Shown: piece by piece, positions 7,891 to 14,080 of the stretch
Numbering within the stretch: position 1 is the stretch's first letter
How the letters are laid out: every line of letters begins with the position of its first letter
Assembly (NCBI GenBank): GCA_013214365.1
Contig: JABSPI010000026.1
Location: 2,141-16,220, forward strand
From: Erythrobacter sp.
GTDB taxonomy: Bacteria; Pseudomonadota; Alphaproteobacteria; Sphingomonadales; Sphingomonadaceae
DNA: 14,080 bases
Direction: 5' to 3'
The notes under the pieces: generated by a model
What the model saw: the letters and a program-made list of their open reading frames with translations, nothing else
The model's database searches: none
What the model was told of the DNA's origin: nothing
Translations under genes and position numbers: made by a program

Positions 7891-9921
7891 TTATTGCGAG
7901 AGGATTTTGGGCCGCGCCTCGGCCGGCATATCCATCAGCACCGGTTCAAGAAAATCAATCAGCTCGGCCAGATCGTCCTCGTAATGGCGCCACAGATTGA
8001 CCGAACCGCTGTAAATCGGCTGGCGGACCTGTTCTGAACTGGCGGTTTTGACCGCGCGTTTGGTTTCATGGAAGCGCAGCATCGCATCTTCCCAATCCAA
8101 CCCGCAATGGGCGGCAATGCGCCGCGCTTGGCTGTCCAGATCGGACACCACGTCTTCATATTGCACGCGCAACACCTTGCCCGGCAATACACTGTCCCAA
8201 TGCTCCATAATGCGCACATACTGGATGTAATAATGCGCCAAATCATACAGGTCGTAGGAGAAGGGTTGCCCCTTGGCGAAGAGCTGTTTGTAGGTGCCAA
8301 GGCAGCTGTCGAGTGGGTGGCGCCTTGCATCGATCACTTTGGCATTAGGCAGGATCGAATGGAGAAACCCGATACCGGTGAAATTGTTGGGCAATTTGTC
8401 GGTGAAATAGGGTTTGTCAGTGCGGTGGATTTGCGCCTCTTCGAGATATTCCTCGCCCAGACCATGCAATTGGTGCGGCCCTTGTTCGAGCATGCTTTGC
8501 GGATATTTGATCCCGTCGGCGCGGGTGGCGCCGGTTTCGCTGGCAATGCGCAGCAGGTAATGCAGCTCGGCGGTCCCTTCGACCTCAGAATGGCTGGCGA
8601 GGATTTGTTCCAGCAAGGTGGAACCTGAGCGCGGCAGACCCACGATCAGGATCGGCGAGGGATCGGGATTGCCCTGACCTTGGCGCTGGGCAAAGTAATC
8701 GGCGGTGAAGACATCGATCAGGCGATCGATCTGCACCTCCATCTCGATCGGGTCATATTGGGTGTTGAGGCGCTTTTGTTCATTGCCGCGCTGGTAGAAT
8801 TCAAACGCGCGCTTGTAATCCTTGCGATCCTCATAGGCTTTGCCGATCGCAAAGCTGAAGGATATTTCAGAATCGACATTGGGATCATCGTCAGTGACAA
8901 TCGCCAATTGGCGGTGCATCTCGTCCAATTCATCATCGCCAAACCGAAAGGTTTTGAGATTGGCGAGGCTCCAATACACTTCGCCAAAATCGGGCTTTGA
9001 CACCGCACAGCGGCGATAGGCATCGATTGCCTCTTGCTGTTTGCCGATGGTTTTGAGCGCATGGCCCAGACACAACAGGGCGGGAAAATGGTTCTCGTCC
9101 TGGTCTAGGGCTTGTTGGAGCCAATCAACCGATTCCTCCAGCCGCCCGTCATTCATGCAATTGGCGCCCAACCGCTCCAGCGTGTGGACATTGCCCGGCT
9201 TGATCTGCAATGCGCGCTTGAGCGCCTGCTCTGCCTTGTCAAATTTCTGCTGTTCGTTGAGCGCGGTGCCCAAATTGACCCATGCCGTCCAATAATCAGG
9301 GGCCAGTTCCACCGCGCGTCGAAACAGCGCCTCGGCATCGTTGAATTGCTCGTTCTTGGCCTTCAACACGCCCAGCATACGCAAGGCATCGACATCTTCG
9401 GGATTGGCGCGCAACACTTTGCGATAGGCCCGTTCGGCCGCCTGATCATCGCCATTGCGGGCATGTTCCATCGCTTCGACCAAAGCGGCGCGATTGGGAT
9501 TGTTTTCCATTGTGGTCTCGAACACCTGGTCCGATTCGTCCCCGCGCCCGACCAAGGACAACAATTCCCCCAAACGGGTGCTGATCGAGGTGGATGCAGG
9601 ATCGTGACGCGCGGCAATTTTGAGCGCCTCAATCGCTTCCTCCACCTTGCCCTGCAAAAGATAGCATTCCCCCAGATTTTCGTGGCCTGGCGCGTAATTG
9701 GGAACAAGGCGGGTGACATGGATGAAATGCCGCTGCGCCTCGGCATAGCGGCTTTGTTTCATCAGGCTGGCGCCCAAAAGACGCAGAAGATTGGGGTCAT
9801 TGGCATGCGTGTGGAGCGCAAGATTGAGATGCCGTTCCGCCCCCGAAAAATCGCCGCTCTGGAACATCCGCAAGGCGCCCTCGAACGCTTTTCTTGGGTC
9901 GGTGTTGACCTGTGCCACCAT
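7891..9921 (-). CDS. TPR-repeat protein with C-terminal sulfotransferase domain
   Basis: The 676-residue protein joins about nine tetratricopeptide repeats (roughly 8-330) to a PAPS-dependent sulfotransferase domain (about 420-660). The 5'-phosphosulfate loop is PILIVGLPRSGSTLLEQIL (423-441). E452 in EGTAEL occupies the place of the catalytic Glu of tyrosylprotein sulfotransferases. The 3'-phosphate-binding segment is KVIDARRHPLDSCLGTYKQLF (528-548). The late motif SSEQVRQPIYSGSVNLWRHYEDDL (628-651) is typical of the bacterial TPR-sulfotransferase group. There is no signal peptide, so it is probably cytoplasmic. The repeats suggest that a protein or peptide substrate or partner is held by the TPR part. 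ATG 9921 has ATGAGG about seven bases upstream. It is convergent with the hydroxylase-propeller pair across a 60-base gap. The acceptor is unknown, and no PAPS-synthesis genes are in the window. Confidence 0.9.
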   Translation of the reverse strand: MVAQVNTDPRKAFEGALRMFQSGDFSGAERHLNLALHTHANDPNLLRLLGASLMKQSRYAEAQRHFIHVTRLVPNYAPGHENLGECYLLQGKVEEAIEALKIAARHDPASTSISTRLGELLSLVGRGDESDQVFETTMENNPNRAALVEAMEHARNGDDQAAERAYRKVLRANPEDVDALRMLGVLKAKNEQFNDAEALFRRAVELAPDYWTAWVNLGTALNEQQKFDKAEQALKRALQIKPGNVHTLERLGANCMNDGRLEESVDWLQQALDQDENHFPALLCLGHALKTIGKQQEAIDAYRRCAVSKPDFGEVYWSLANLKTFRFGDDELDEMHRQLAIVTDDDPNVDSEISFSFAIGKAYEDRKDYKRAFEFYQRGNEQKRLNTQYDPIEMEVQIDRLIDVFTADYFAQRQGQGNPDPSPILIVGLPRSGSTLLEQILASHSEVEGTAELHYLLRIASETGATRADGIKYPQSMLEQGPHQLHGLGEEYLEEAQIHRTDKPYFTDKLPNNFTGIGFLHSILPNAKVIDARRHPLDSCLGTYKQLFAKGQPFSYDLYDLAHYYIQYVRIMEHWDSVLPGKVLRVQYEDVVSDLDSQARRIAAHCGLDWEDAMLRFHETKRAVKTASSEQVRQPIYSGSVNLWRHYEDDLAELIDFLEPVLMDMPAEARPKILSQ

Positions 9922-9979
9922 TAATATGCCTCATCTTTCGCAAGGGTTGAGCTGATCTGTGATTTCGACCTGCGCGGAC

Positions 9980-10009
9980 ATTATGATCTCTGTTTACAGG
10001 TCAAGACAA
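9980..10009 (-). promoter_or_regulatory. Candidate promoter for the TPR-sulfotransferase gene
   Basis: Read on the minus strand, TTGTCT (10009-10004) and CATAAT (9985-9980) are 18 bases apart. An overlapping TTGACC is also present but has only a 13-base spacer. The -10 is close to consensus and lies about 60 bases before the ATG, leaving a normal leader. Confidence 0.4.
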
Positions 10010-10124
10010 GTTGCAAAGCTGACCGTGCCCGCCTTGGCCCGTATGGTTTTGTGCCGGGCGTGTTGTGTGTTGGATACGGTCACACATTGCAATGCGAGGG
10101 TGTCCCGCGTTGTCATTCTGCTTT

Positions 10125-10132
10125 GTGATCAC
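10125..10132. promoter_or_regulatory. GTGATCAC palindrome, candidate operator (site 2)
   Basis: A perfect 8-base palindrome in the divergent gap, about 205 bases before the sulfotransferase start and 64 bases from site 3. Read on the minus strand its flanks (GCAAAAT before, AAAGCAG after) are the closest match to those of site 1 before the TonB receptor. It is too far upstream to overlap the candidate sulfotransferase promoter, so it would suit an activator or a looping pair with site 3. Confidence 0.45.
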
Positions 10133-10187
10133 ATTTTGCCGGTTCGTCCAGCCTTTAGGGTTGTCAGCGGAACAAGTCTTGAATTAA

Positions 10188-10197
10188 CGTGATCACG
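10188..10197. promoter_or_regulatory. CGTGATCACG palindrome, candidate operator (site 3)
   Basis: A perfect 10-base palindrome containing the GTGATCAC core, 69 bases before the ATG of the unknown membrane-protein gene. That distance is nearly the same as site 1 to the receptor start. The AT-rich GAATTAA lies just upstream. Confidence 0.45.
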
Positions 10198-10266
10198 AAT
10201 CGCGCGGGGTAGAGGGCGCGCGACAGGTGGCCCGGTCGGGCGAAGGTAAGGGTTGGCATAGCTGGA

Positions 10267-11184
10267 ATGGAAAATCCCTCGGTTCAACCGGCTGAATCTG
10301 GCGGCATGCTGCGTGCTCCTCGCCAGCTGTCGTATCAGCGCCTCATCTCAATTCTCAAATGGATTGTTTACCCGCTGCTGATCCTCAATTTTTTCTATTA
10401 TCTCAGCGATGATCTGCAAACCGTTCAGCACACGCTGGATGCCGACAGTTCGCTGCGCAAATGGTTCAATGCGCTCGCCCCATCCTTTGACCAATTGGCC
10501 TGGGTGCTGTTGATCTTGGTGTATGAGATCGAGACCTATTGGCTCGATGATGATTACGACAACCGGCTGGTCGAAGGGGCAATGTTGCTCGCCAAGCTGA
10601 TCTTTGTCGGGTTCATCTGCAATACGATCTACACCTATGCGTTTTATGTGACCGAAATCCCGGGCATGCTTCCGATCGAGGGGGTGAGGGATCTGTGCGC
10701 CTTGGCGGGGCAAGATCTCTCCTTCTACCGCAATGTCACCTACACCGAGATCACCGCGCAGACCTGTTCGACGATTCCCTATAGCGGCACGCTCTATTCC
10801 TATCCCAGCGATCCCTTGGTCACTGATGCGGCTGGGCGTCTTGAAGATGCGCAATTGCGGGTGATCGATTTGATCGAGGGGATTGTGTGGCTGCTGATCC
10901 TCGGCCTAACCGAGCTTAGCGTGCGTTTGCAGGAACGCGGCATTTATAAAGGCGCGCTGTTGAGCGTGGATCGGCGCGGCAAGCAATTGCTTTATTCGCT
11001 GCTGATTTTGGCCTGCATCTACTGGGGGGTGAAGGGGCATTTTGTCTATGTCTGGGACGAGGCTTTGTGGATTTTGAGCTTCCTTGTTTTGGATAACAAT
11101 CTTTCGATCTGGCGCGATGATCTGGCTGATCAGGATGATCGGGGGCGCACAGATGTGCCGCCAAATACGCAACCTGCATCATAG
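10267..11184 (+). CDS. Integral membrane protein of unknown family
   Basis: I do not recognise this 305-residue protein. Hydrophobic segments lie at about 27-46, 75-92, 105-128, 198-220, 239-258 and 262-280, so five or six membrane spans are likely. A polar loop of nearly 70 residues (130-197) separates the third and fourth. With a cytoplasmic N-terminus this loop would be periplasmic, and its two cysteines (C144 and C167) could form a disulfide. Acidic patches such as YWLDDDYDNR (91-100) sit next to the second span. The C-terminal tail is short and polar. No enzyme motif is visible. The ATG at 10267 has only a weak ribosome-binding site; M14 (10306) is an alternative start that leaves the membrane part intact. 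The symporter gene follows after 115 bases, and both genes have a GTGATCAC site upstream. Confidence 0.8.
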   Translation: MENPSVQPAESGGMLRAPRQLSYQRLISILKWIVYPLLILNFFYYLSDDLQTVQHTLDADSSLRKWFNALAPSFDQLAWVLLILVYEIETYWLDDDYDNRLVEGAMLLAKLIFVGFICNTIYTYAFYVTEIPGMLPIEGVRDLCALAGQDLSFYRNVTYTEITAQTCSTIPYSGTLYSYPSDPLVTDAAGRLEDAQLRVIDLIEGIVWLLILGLTELSVRLQERGIYKGALLSVDRRGKQLLYSLLILACIYWGVKGHFVYVWDEALWILSFLVLDNNLSIWRDDLADQDDRGRTDVPPNTQPAS

Positions 11185-11194
11185 GGCGCAGCAC

Positions 11195-11202
11195 GTGATC
11201 AC
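11195..11202. promoter_or_regulatory. GTGATCAC palindrome, candidate operator (site 4)
   Basis: A perfect 8-base palindrome 97 bases before the TTG start of the symporter gene and 10 bases after the membrane-protein stop. It overlaps the left arm of a hairpin CACCGCC/GGCGGTG (11200-11206 and 11220-11226, loop 13). That hairpin could be a weak terminator for the upstream gene, though no T-run follows. Overlap of the two would couple binding to readthrough. Confidence 0.45.
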
Positions 11203-11299
11203 CGCCCCCCAATCATAAAGGCGGTGTGCGGGCGCGGCTCTCACCTGAGCGGTGTGTGACGGGCGAGAGAAAACAGGGTTTTGAATAAGGGCAGGGCAG

Positions 11300-13063
11300 T
11301 TGGACATTTTCACAATCACCCTGATCGTCAGCATCATCGCATTTGTTGCTATCGGCAATTATGCCGGGCGCCAGGTCCGCAATCTCGACGATTATTACGT
11401 CGCCGGACGCCGCGCGCCCACTTTGATGATTGTCGGCACGCTGGTCGCCAGCCTGTTCAGCTCCACCATTTTCATGGGCGAGGCCGGCTTTACCTATGAC
11501 GGACAAATGGGGCCCTATCTGCTGTTTCCTGCGCTGGCGGGCTCTGGCTATGTCTATGGCGCTTTGCTGTTTGGCCGGTATTTGCGGCGCAGCAAGGCGA
11601 TCACGGTGGCGCAATATTTCGGGCAGAGGTTCGACAGCCGCCCGATCCAGCAAGTGTCCGGCCTGATCATCATTTTTGCCCTTGGCCTGTATTTGTTGGT
11701 GGTGACGCAAGGGGCGGGGCTGTTGCTGGTCGAATTGACTCAGCTTTCCTATATCGAGGCGCTGGTGATTGCATGGATCAGCTACACGCTGTTCACGCTC
11801 TATGCCGGGTCCAAGGGGGTGGTGCTGACCGATACGGTGATGTTTGTCCTGTTCGCGGTCGCGACGATCGCTTTTGGGAGCTACATTATCGCTGATCTTG
11901 GCGGGGTGCGCAGCGCGATCGAGGCGATGGCGCAGATCGATCAAAAACCGCTGATCGCATCATGGCATGGCACAGTGGGCGAGGGGTATTATTGGCTCAC
12001 CGGGCTCGATTATCTGATCTGGGCGGTGACGATCGATCTGGCATGGAGCGTCGTCTATGCCGTGAGCCCGTGGCAAGCCAGCCGCCATATGATGGCGCGC
12101 AATGAACATGTGGTCATTCGCGCCGCCGTCTGGGCATGTTTGGCGATCATTGTGTTGCAGACATTCATCTATGGCCTTGGCGGCCTGATCAATCTCTACA
12201 ATCCCGACATTGTGCCATCGGAAACGGTGTTGATCTGGGCCGCGCAAAATCTGGTGCCCGATGTGTTGGGGGCGTTGTTACTGGCCGGGATTATGGCGGC
12301 CGCTTTGTCATCTGCCTCGACCTTTTTGTCGTTGGTCGGCTTCAGCGCGAGCAATGATATCTGGCCCTCGGGCACAGCGGTGAGCCTTGCCACCTCGCGC
12401 ATGATTGTGTTCGCGGTCAGCATCGCGGTGCTGGGCGCAAGTTTCTATTTCCCGCCTGAGATTTTCTGGCTGGTGGTGTTTGTGGGCACGTTGTTTGCGT
12501 CCTCATGGGGCCCGGTTGCCTTGATGAGCGTGTGGAGTTCCAAAATCACGTCGCGGGCGGCGCTGTGGGGTATGATCACCGGTTTTGTGGTCAATCTGGG
12601 TTTGAGCGTGCTTGAATATTTTGAGCAGCTCAGCTTCGCGCATTATTTCAGCCCCACAATCATCGCGACCCTGATCAGCCTTGCGACGATCATCGTGCTC
12701 TCGCGCATCGGTAAGGTGAGCGCGGCGGAGGCCGAATATCGCACCCGCCTCCATATCGTGCCGCCCAGCGACCGCGACCGGGCGGCGACGCGGTGGACAT
12801 TGGCCGGGCCGATTGCCTTGATCATTTACGGCGTCACGATCCCGTTTGTGATGCTGTATTTTTACGTCATCCCCTACCAAACCGGCGCGGGACAATTGGC
12901 CGCAGACGGGGGGGTAAACTGGCGCACGGGCGAGGCATTGGTGACCCTCGCTGGGCCGGTTTTATATATCGGGCTGGGGCTGTTTTCCTATTGGCTGGTG
13001 AAGCGCGATTATGGCGCCGCCGAGCCTGCCCACGCGCCATCTGAAGAAAGGAGCGCCCCATGA
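11300..13063 (+). CDS. Sodium:solute symporter (SSS family)
   Basis: The 587-residue inner-membrane protein belongs to the Na+/solute symporter family (PutP/SGLT fold), with about thirteen hydrophobic segments. Family marks include LDDYYVAGRRAP after the first span (29-40), SPWQASRHMMARNEH (256-270), and GIMAAALSSASTFLS (330-344), where S337 and S338 align with the Na+-binding Ser-Thr pair of PutP. Length is within the family range. Substrate cannot be deduced; amino acids, carboxylates or small osmolytes are all possible. The start is TTG at 11300: an in-frame TGA lies at 11282-11284, the purine-rich AAGGGCAGGG precedes the TTG, and no ATG occurs before residue 43, inside the second span. 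The stop overlaps the start of the GFA gene in ATGA, so the two are probably co-transcribed and translationally coupled. Confidence 0.93.
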   Translation: MDIFTITLIVSIIAFVAIGNYAGRQVRNLDDYYVAGRRAPTLMIVGTLVASLFSSTIFMGEAGFTYDGQMGPYLLFPALAGSGYVYGALLFGRYLRRSKAITVAQYFGQRFDSRPIQQVSGLIIIFALGLYLLVVTQGAGLLLVELTQLSYIEALVIAWISYTLFTLYAGSKGVVLTDTVMFVLFAVATIAFGSYIIADLGGVRSAIEAMAQIDQKPLIASWHGTVGEGYYWLTGLDYLIWAVTIDLAWSVVYAVSPWQASRHMMARNEHVVIRAAVWACLAIIVLQTFIYGLGGLINLYNPDIVPSETVLIWAAQNLVPDVLGALLLAGIMAAALSSASTFLSLVGFSASNDIWPSGTAVSLATSRMIVFAVSIAVLGASFYFPPEIFWLVVFVGTLFASSWGPVALMSVWSSKITSRAALWGMITGFVVNLGLSVLEYFEQLSFAHYFSPTIIATLISLATIIVLSRIGKVSAAEAEYRTRLHIVPPSDRDRAATRWTLAGPIALIIYGVTIPFVMLYFYVIPYQTGAGQLAADGGVNWRTGEALVTLAGPVLYIGLGLFSYWLVKRDYGAAEPAHAPSEERSAP

Positions 13064-13461
13064 TCGAAGGGCATTGTGAATGCAAAAGCATCGGCTTTCG
13101 CGTTGACGGAGAGATTTCCGATTTCAGCCATTGCCATTGTTCGCAATGCCGCCGTCTGCACGGGGCCGCCTTTGCCACGTTTGCCGGGGTGGAAGCGGAG
13201 GATTTTCAGTATATTACGGATACGAGCACGCTCAAAGTCTACCATTCCTCCGACAATCACGAACGCTATTTCTGCGGCGAGTGCGGATCAAACATCATGG
13301 TCAAGCTGCTCGAATATCCCGACATGTTTTACCTTGCGATGGGGGTCGTTAATGGCGACCCGCCACTGCCTGAAGCCTATCATATTTTCACCGGCTCAAA
13401 GGCGCCCTGGCACGAGATCCGCGATCCGGGCGAACAATTCGACACCGAGGCGCCCGAGTGA
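13060..13461 (+). CDS. GFA/CENP-V-family zinc protein
   Basis: This 133-residue protein has the complete cysteine pattern of the GFA (glutathione-dependent formaldehyde-activating enzyme, Gfa) fold: C6-x-C8, C25-x-C27-x2-C30 in HCHCSQCRRLHG, and C72-x2-C75 in FCGECGS. These bind zinc in family members. Despite the family name, a formaldehyde role is not established for most members, including ones like this. It is small, soluble and without a signal peptide. AGGAG lies about six bases before the ATG, and the ATG overlaps the symporter stop by four bases. This ties its expression to the transporter and hints that it may act on the imported compound. A link to the purU/oxidoreductase pair through formaldehyde or formate is tempting but unproven. 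Confidence 0.9.
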   Translation: MIEGHCECKSIGFRVDGEISDFSHCHCSQCRRLHGAAFATFAGVEAEDFQYITDTSTLKVYHSSDNHERYFCGECGSNIMVKLLEYPDMFYLAMGVVNGDPPLPEAYHIFTGSKAPWHEIRDPGEQFDTEAPE

Positions 13462-13470
13462 TGGATTGGA

Positions 13471-13495
13471 ATAAAACCCGGCCTGCTTCAGGCCG
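13471..13495 (-). terminator. Rho-independent terminator of the MOSC gene
   Basis: On the minus strand CGGCCTG-AAG-CAGGCCG forms a perfect 7-base-pair GC-rich stem (arms 13479-13485 and 13489-13495), followed by GGTTTTATT. The hairpin overlaps the stop codon of the MOSC gene. It lies in the 26-base gap with the convergent GFA gene; the plus-strand side lacks a T-run, so it is best read as serving the minus-strand gene. Confidence 0.75.
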
Positions 13496-14072
13496 AGCGC
13501 TGCAGCCGTTTGGGGGTCTGGTAAAGATGCACCTCAACCGCTTCGCCGACACTGATCGTGCCCGGCACATCGACAATCCCGACGACCCCGCGCGAAACAG
13601 TGGCCGCCAACAGGAAATCCTTGGCGCTGGGCGCTTGGCCCGAACGCTTGGTGTATTTTTGCGCCAGATCCTCGCCCATATCGCTGCAGGGGGGATTGTA
13701 TTCGACCACAACCAATTCCGCGCCCGAGGCAAATTTGAGGATCGTCCCCTTGGTCAGGCGCGAGAATTCAGGCACGCCGCTGATCGAGAAATTGACCCCC
13801 AGATCGCCGGCATCCAGCGTCCGGGTGAGGTCCATATCGGCGCTGATCTGGGCGATATCCTCGACCGACATCGCCGACCAATGCCGTTCGTTGCGGCGGA
13901 TCGTGCCGCCCGGCTGCCGATCGCCCGAGCTCCACGCCTCGCGCTCAAATCCGCGGTGACGGTCGCCCACAATGCCATCCAACTCAAATGTGAGCGTGTC
14001 GGCGCTCGCCTTTTCCAGCACATCGGGTTGCCCGATATGGATCGAGGCGATTTGTCCTTTGTAAACCGTCAT
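13488..14072 (-). CDS. MOSC-domain protein
   Basis: The 194-residue protein matches MOSC (molybdenum cofactor sulfurase C-terminal) domains. GDRHRGF at 36-42 and LGVNFSISG at 91-99 correspond to the family motifs, and C129 in NPPCSDMGE is the conserved cysteine placed to bind sulfur or the molybdenum centre. A strand-rich C-terminus containing GVVGIVDVPGTISVGEAVEV completes the domain. Stand-alone MOSC proteins of this size (YiiM-like) reduce hydroxylated compounds or have unknown roles. No N-terminal mARC domain is visible. Only eight bases lie upstream of the ATG in the window, so the promoter is missing and a longer in-frame start beyond the edge cannot be excluded. It could be linked to Moco chemistry, and hence loosely to the molybdopterin oxidoreductase 11 kb away, but no direct connection is seen. 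Confidence 0.85.
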   Translation of the reverse strand: MTVYKGQIASIHIGQPDVLEKASADTLTFELDGIVGDRHRGFEREAWSSGDRQPGGTIRRNERHWSAMSVEDIAQISADMDLTRTLDAGDLGVNFSISGVPEFSRLTKGTILKFASGAELVVVEYNPPCSDMGEDLAQKYTKRSGQAPSAKDFLLAATVSRGVVGIVDVPGTISVGEAVEVHLYQTPKRLQRSA

Positions 14073-14080
14073 ATGTCCGC

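Larger units (their letters stand above)
9922..10266. promoter_or_regulatory. Divergent intergenic region between sulfotransferase and membrane-protein genes
   Basis: This 345-base gap holds regulatory features but no convincing gene; a 77-codon plus-strand frame at 9959-10192 lacks coding character. It contains two GTGATCAC palindromes, the dyad TGTGTG-N11-CACACA (10064-10086), and a near-palindrome GCCCG-GT-CGGGC (10230-10241) 25 bases before the membrane-protein start. A promoter for the sulfotransferase gene is given separately. TTGTCA (10161-10166) could be a -35 element for the rightward gene, but no good -10 follows. Confidence 0.5.

Noticed and set aside
9112..9924. 270-codon plus-strand frame opposite the TPR repeats
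   Set aside because: The minus-strand product has unmistakable TPR and sulfotransferase motifs; the antisense frame is a by-product of codon bias.
9959..10192. 77-codon frame in the divergent intergenic region
   Set aside because: No ribosome-binding site or recognisable sequence, and it covers likely promoters and palindromes.
11213..11944. 243-codon minus-strand frame opposite the symporter
   Set aside because: Rich in His, Gln, Arg and Asp with no domain, and antisense to a clear membrane transporter.

Overview
The window looks like chromosomal DNA of an aerobic, probably marine alphaproteobacterium, most likely a sphingomonad of the Erythrobacteraceae type. This rests on the moderately high GC content, the large TonB-dependent receptor with an NIVVTA TonB box, the TPR-sulfotransferase, and the general style of the proteins. 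It is an inference, since there is no rRNA or other marker gene. Nine protein-coding genes are supported. I see no tRNA, rRNA, CRISPR array, insertion sequence or prophage gene.

Left part (308-6050), all on the minus strand. In transcription order these are a TonB-dependent outer-membrane receptor (6050-3582), purU formyltetrahydrofolate deformylase (3420-2563) and a stand-alone FdhF/YdeP-type molybdopterin oxidoreductase (2491-308). PurU releases formate from 10-formyl-THF. The oxidoreductase next to it is the obvious candidate to oxidise that formate, so the pair looks like a one-carbon overflow module. A striking nested inverted repeat fills the space between the receptor gene and purU.

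Middle (6330-9921). Divergent from the receptor are an aspartyl/asparaginyl beta-hydroxylase-type 2-oxoglutarate oxygenase and, 19 bases later, a beta-propeller-like protein of unknown function. Convergent with these is a 676-residue TPR protein with a C-terminal PAPS-dependent sulfotransferase domain. A hydroxylase, a sulfotransferase, a probable binding or scaffold protein and an outer-membrane receptor side by side suggest a poorly characterised surface or protein/peptide modification system.

Right part (10267-14072). A six-segment membrane protein of unknown family is followed by a sodium:solute symporter (TTG start). The symporter overlaps by 4 bases a small GFA/CENP-V-type zinc protein. 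A convergent MOSC-domain protein, with a good intrinsic terminator, closes the window.

The most unexpected signal is the 8-base palindrome GTGATCAC. I find it four times in the window, always between genes and never inside one: before the TonB receptor and hydroxylase (6123), twice between the sulfotransferase and the unknown membrane protein (10125 and 10189), and before the symporter (11195). It may mark a shared regulator that ties the receptor, the modification enzymes and the transporter into one regulon.
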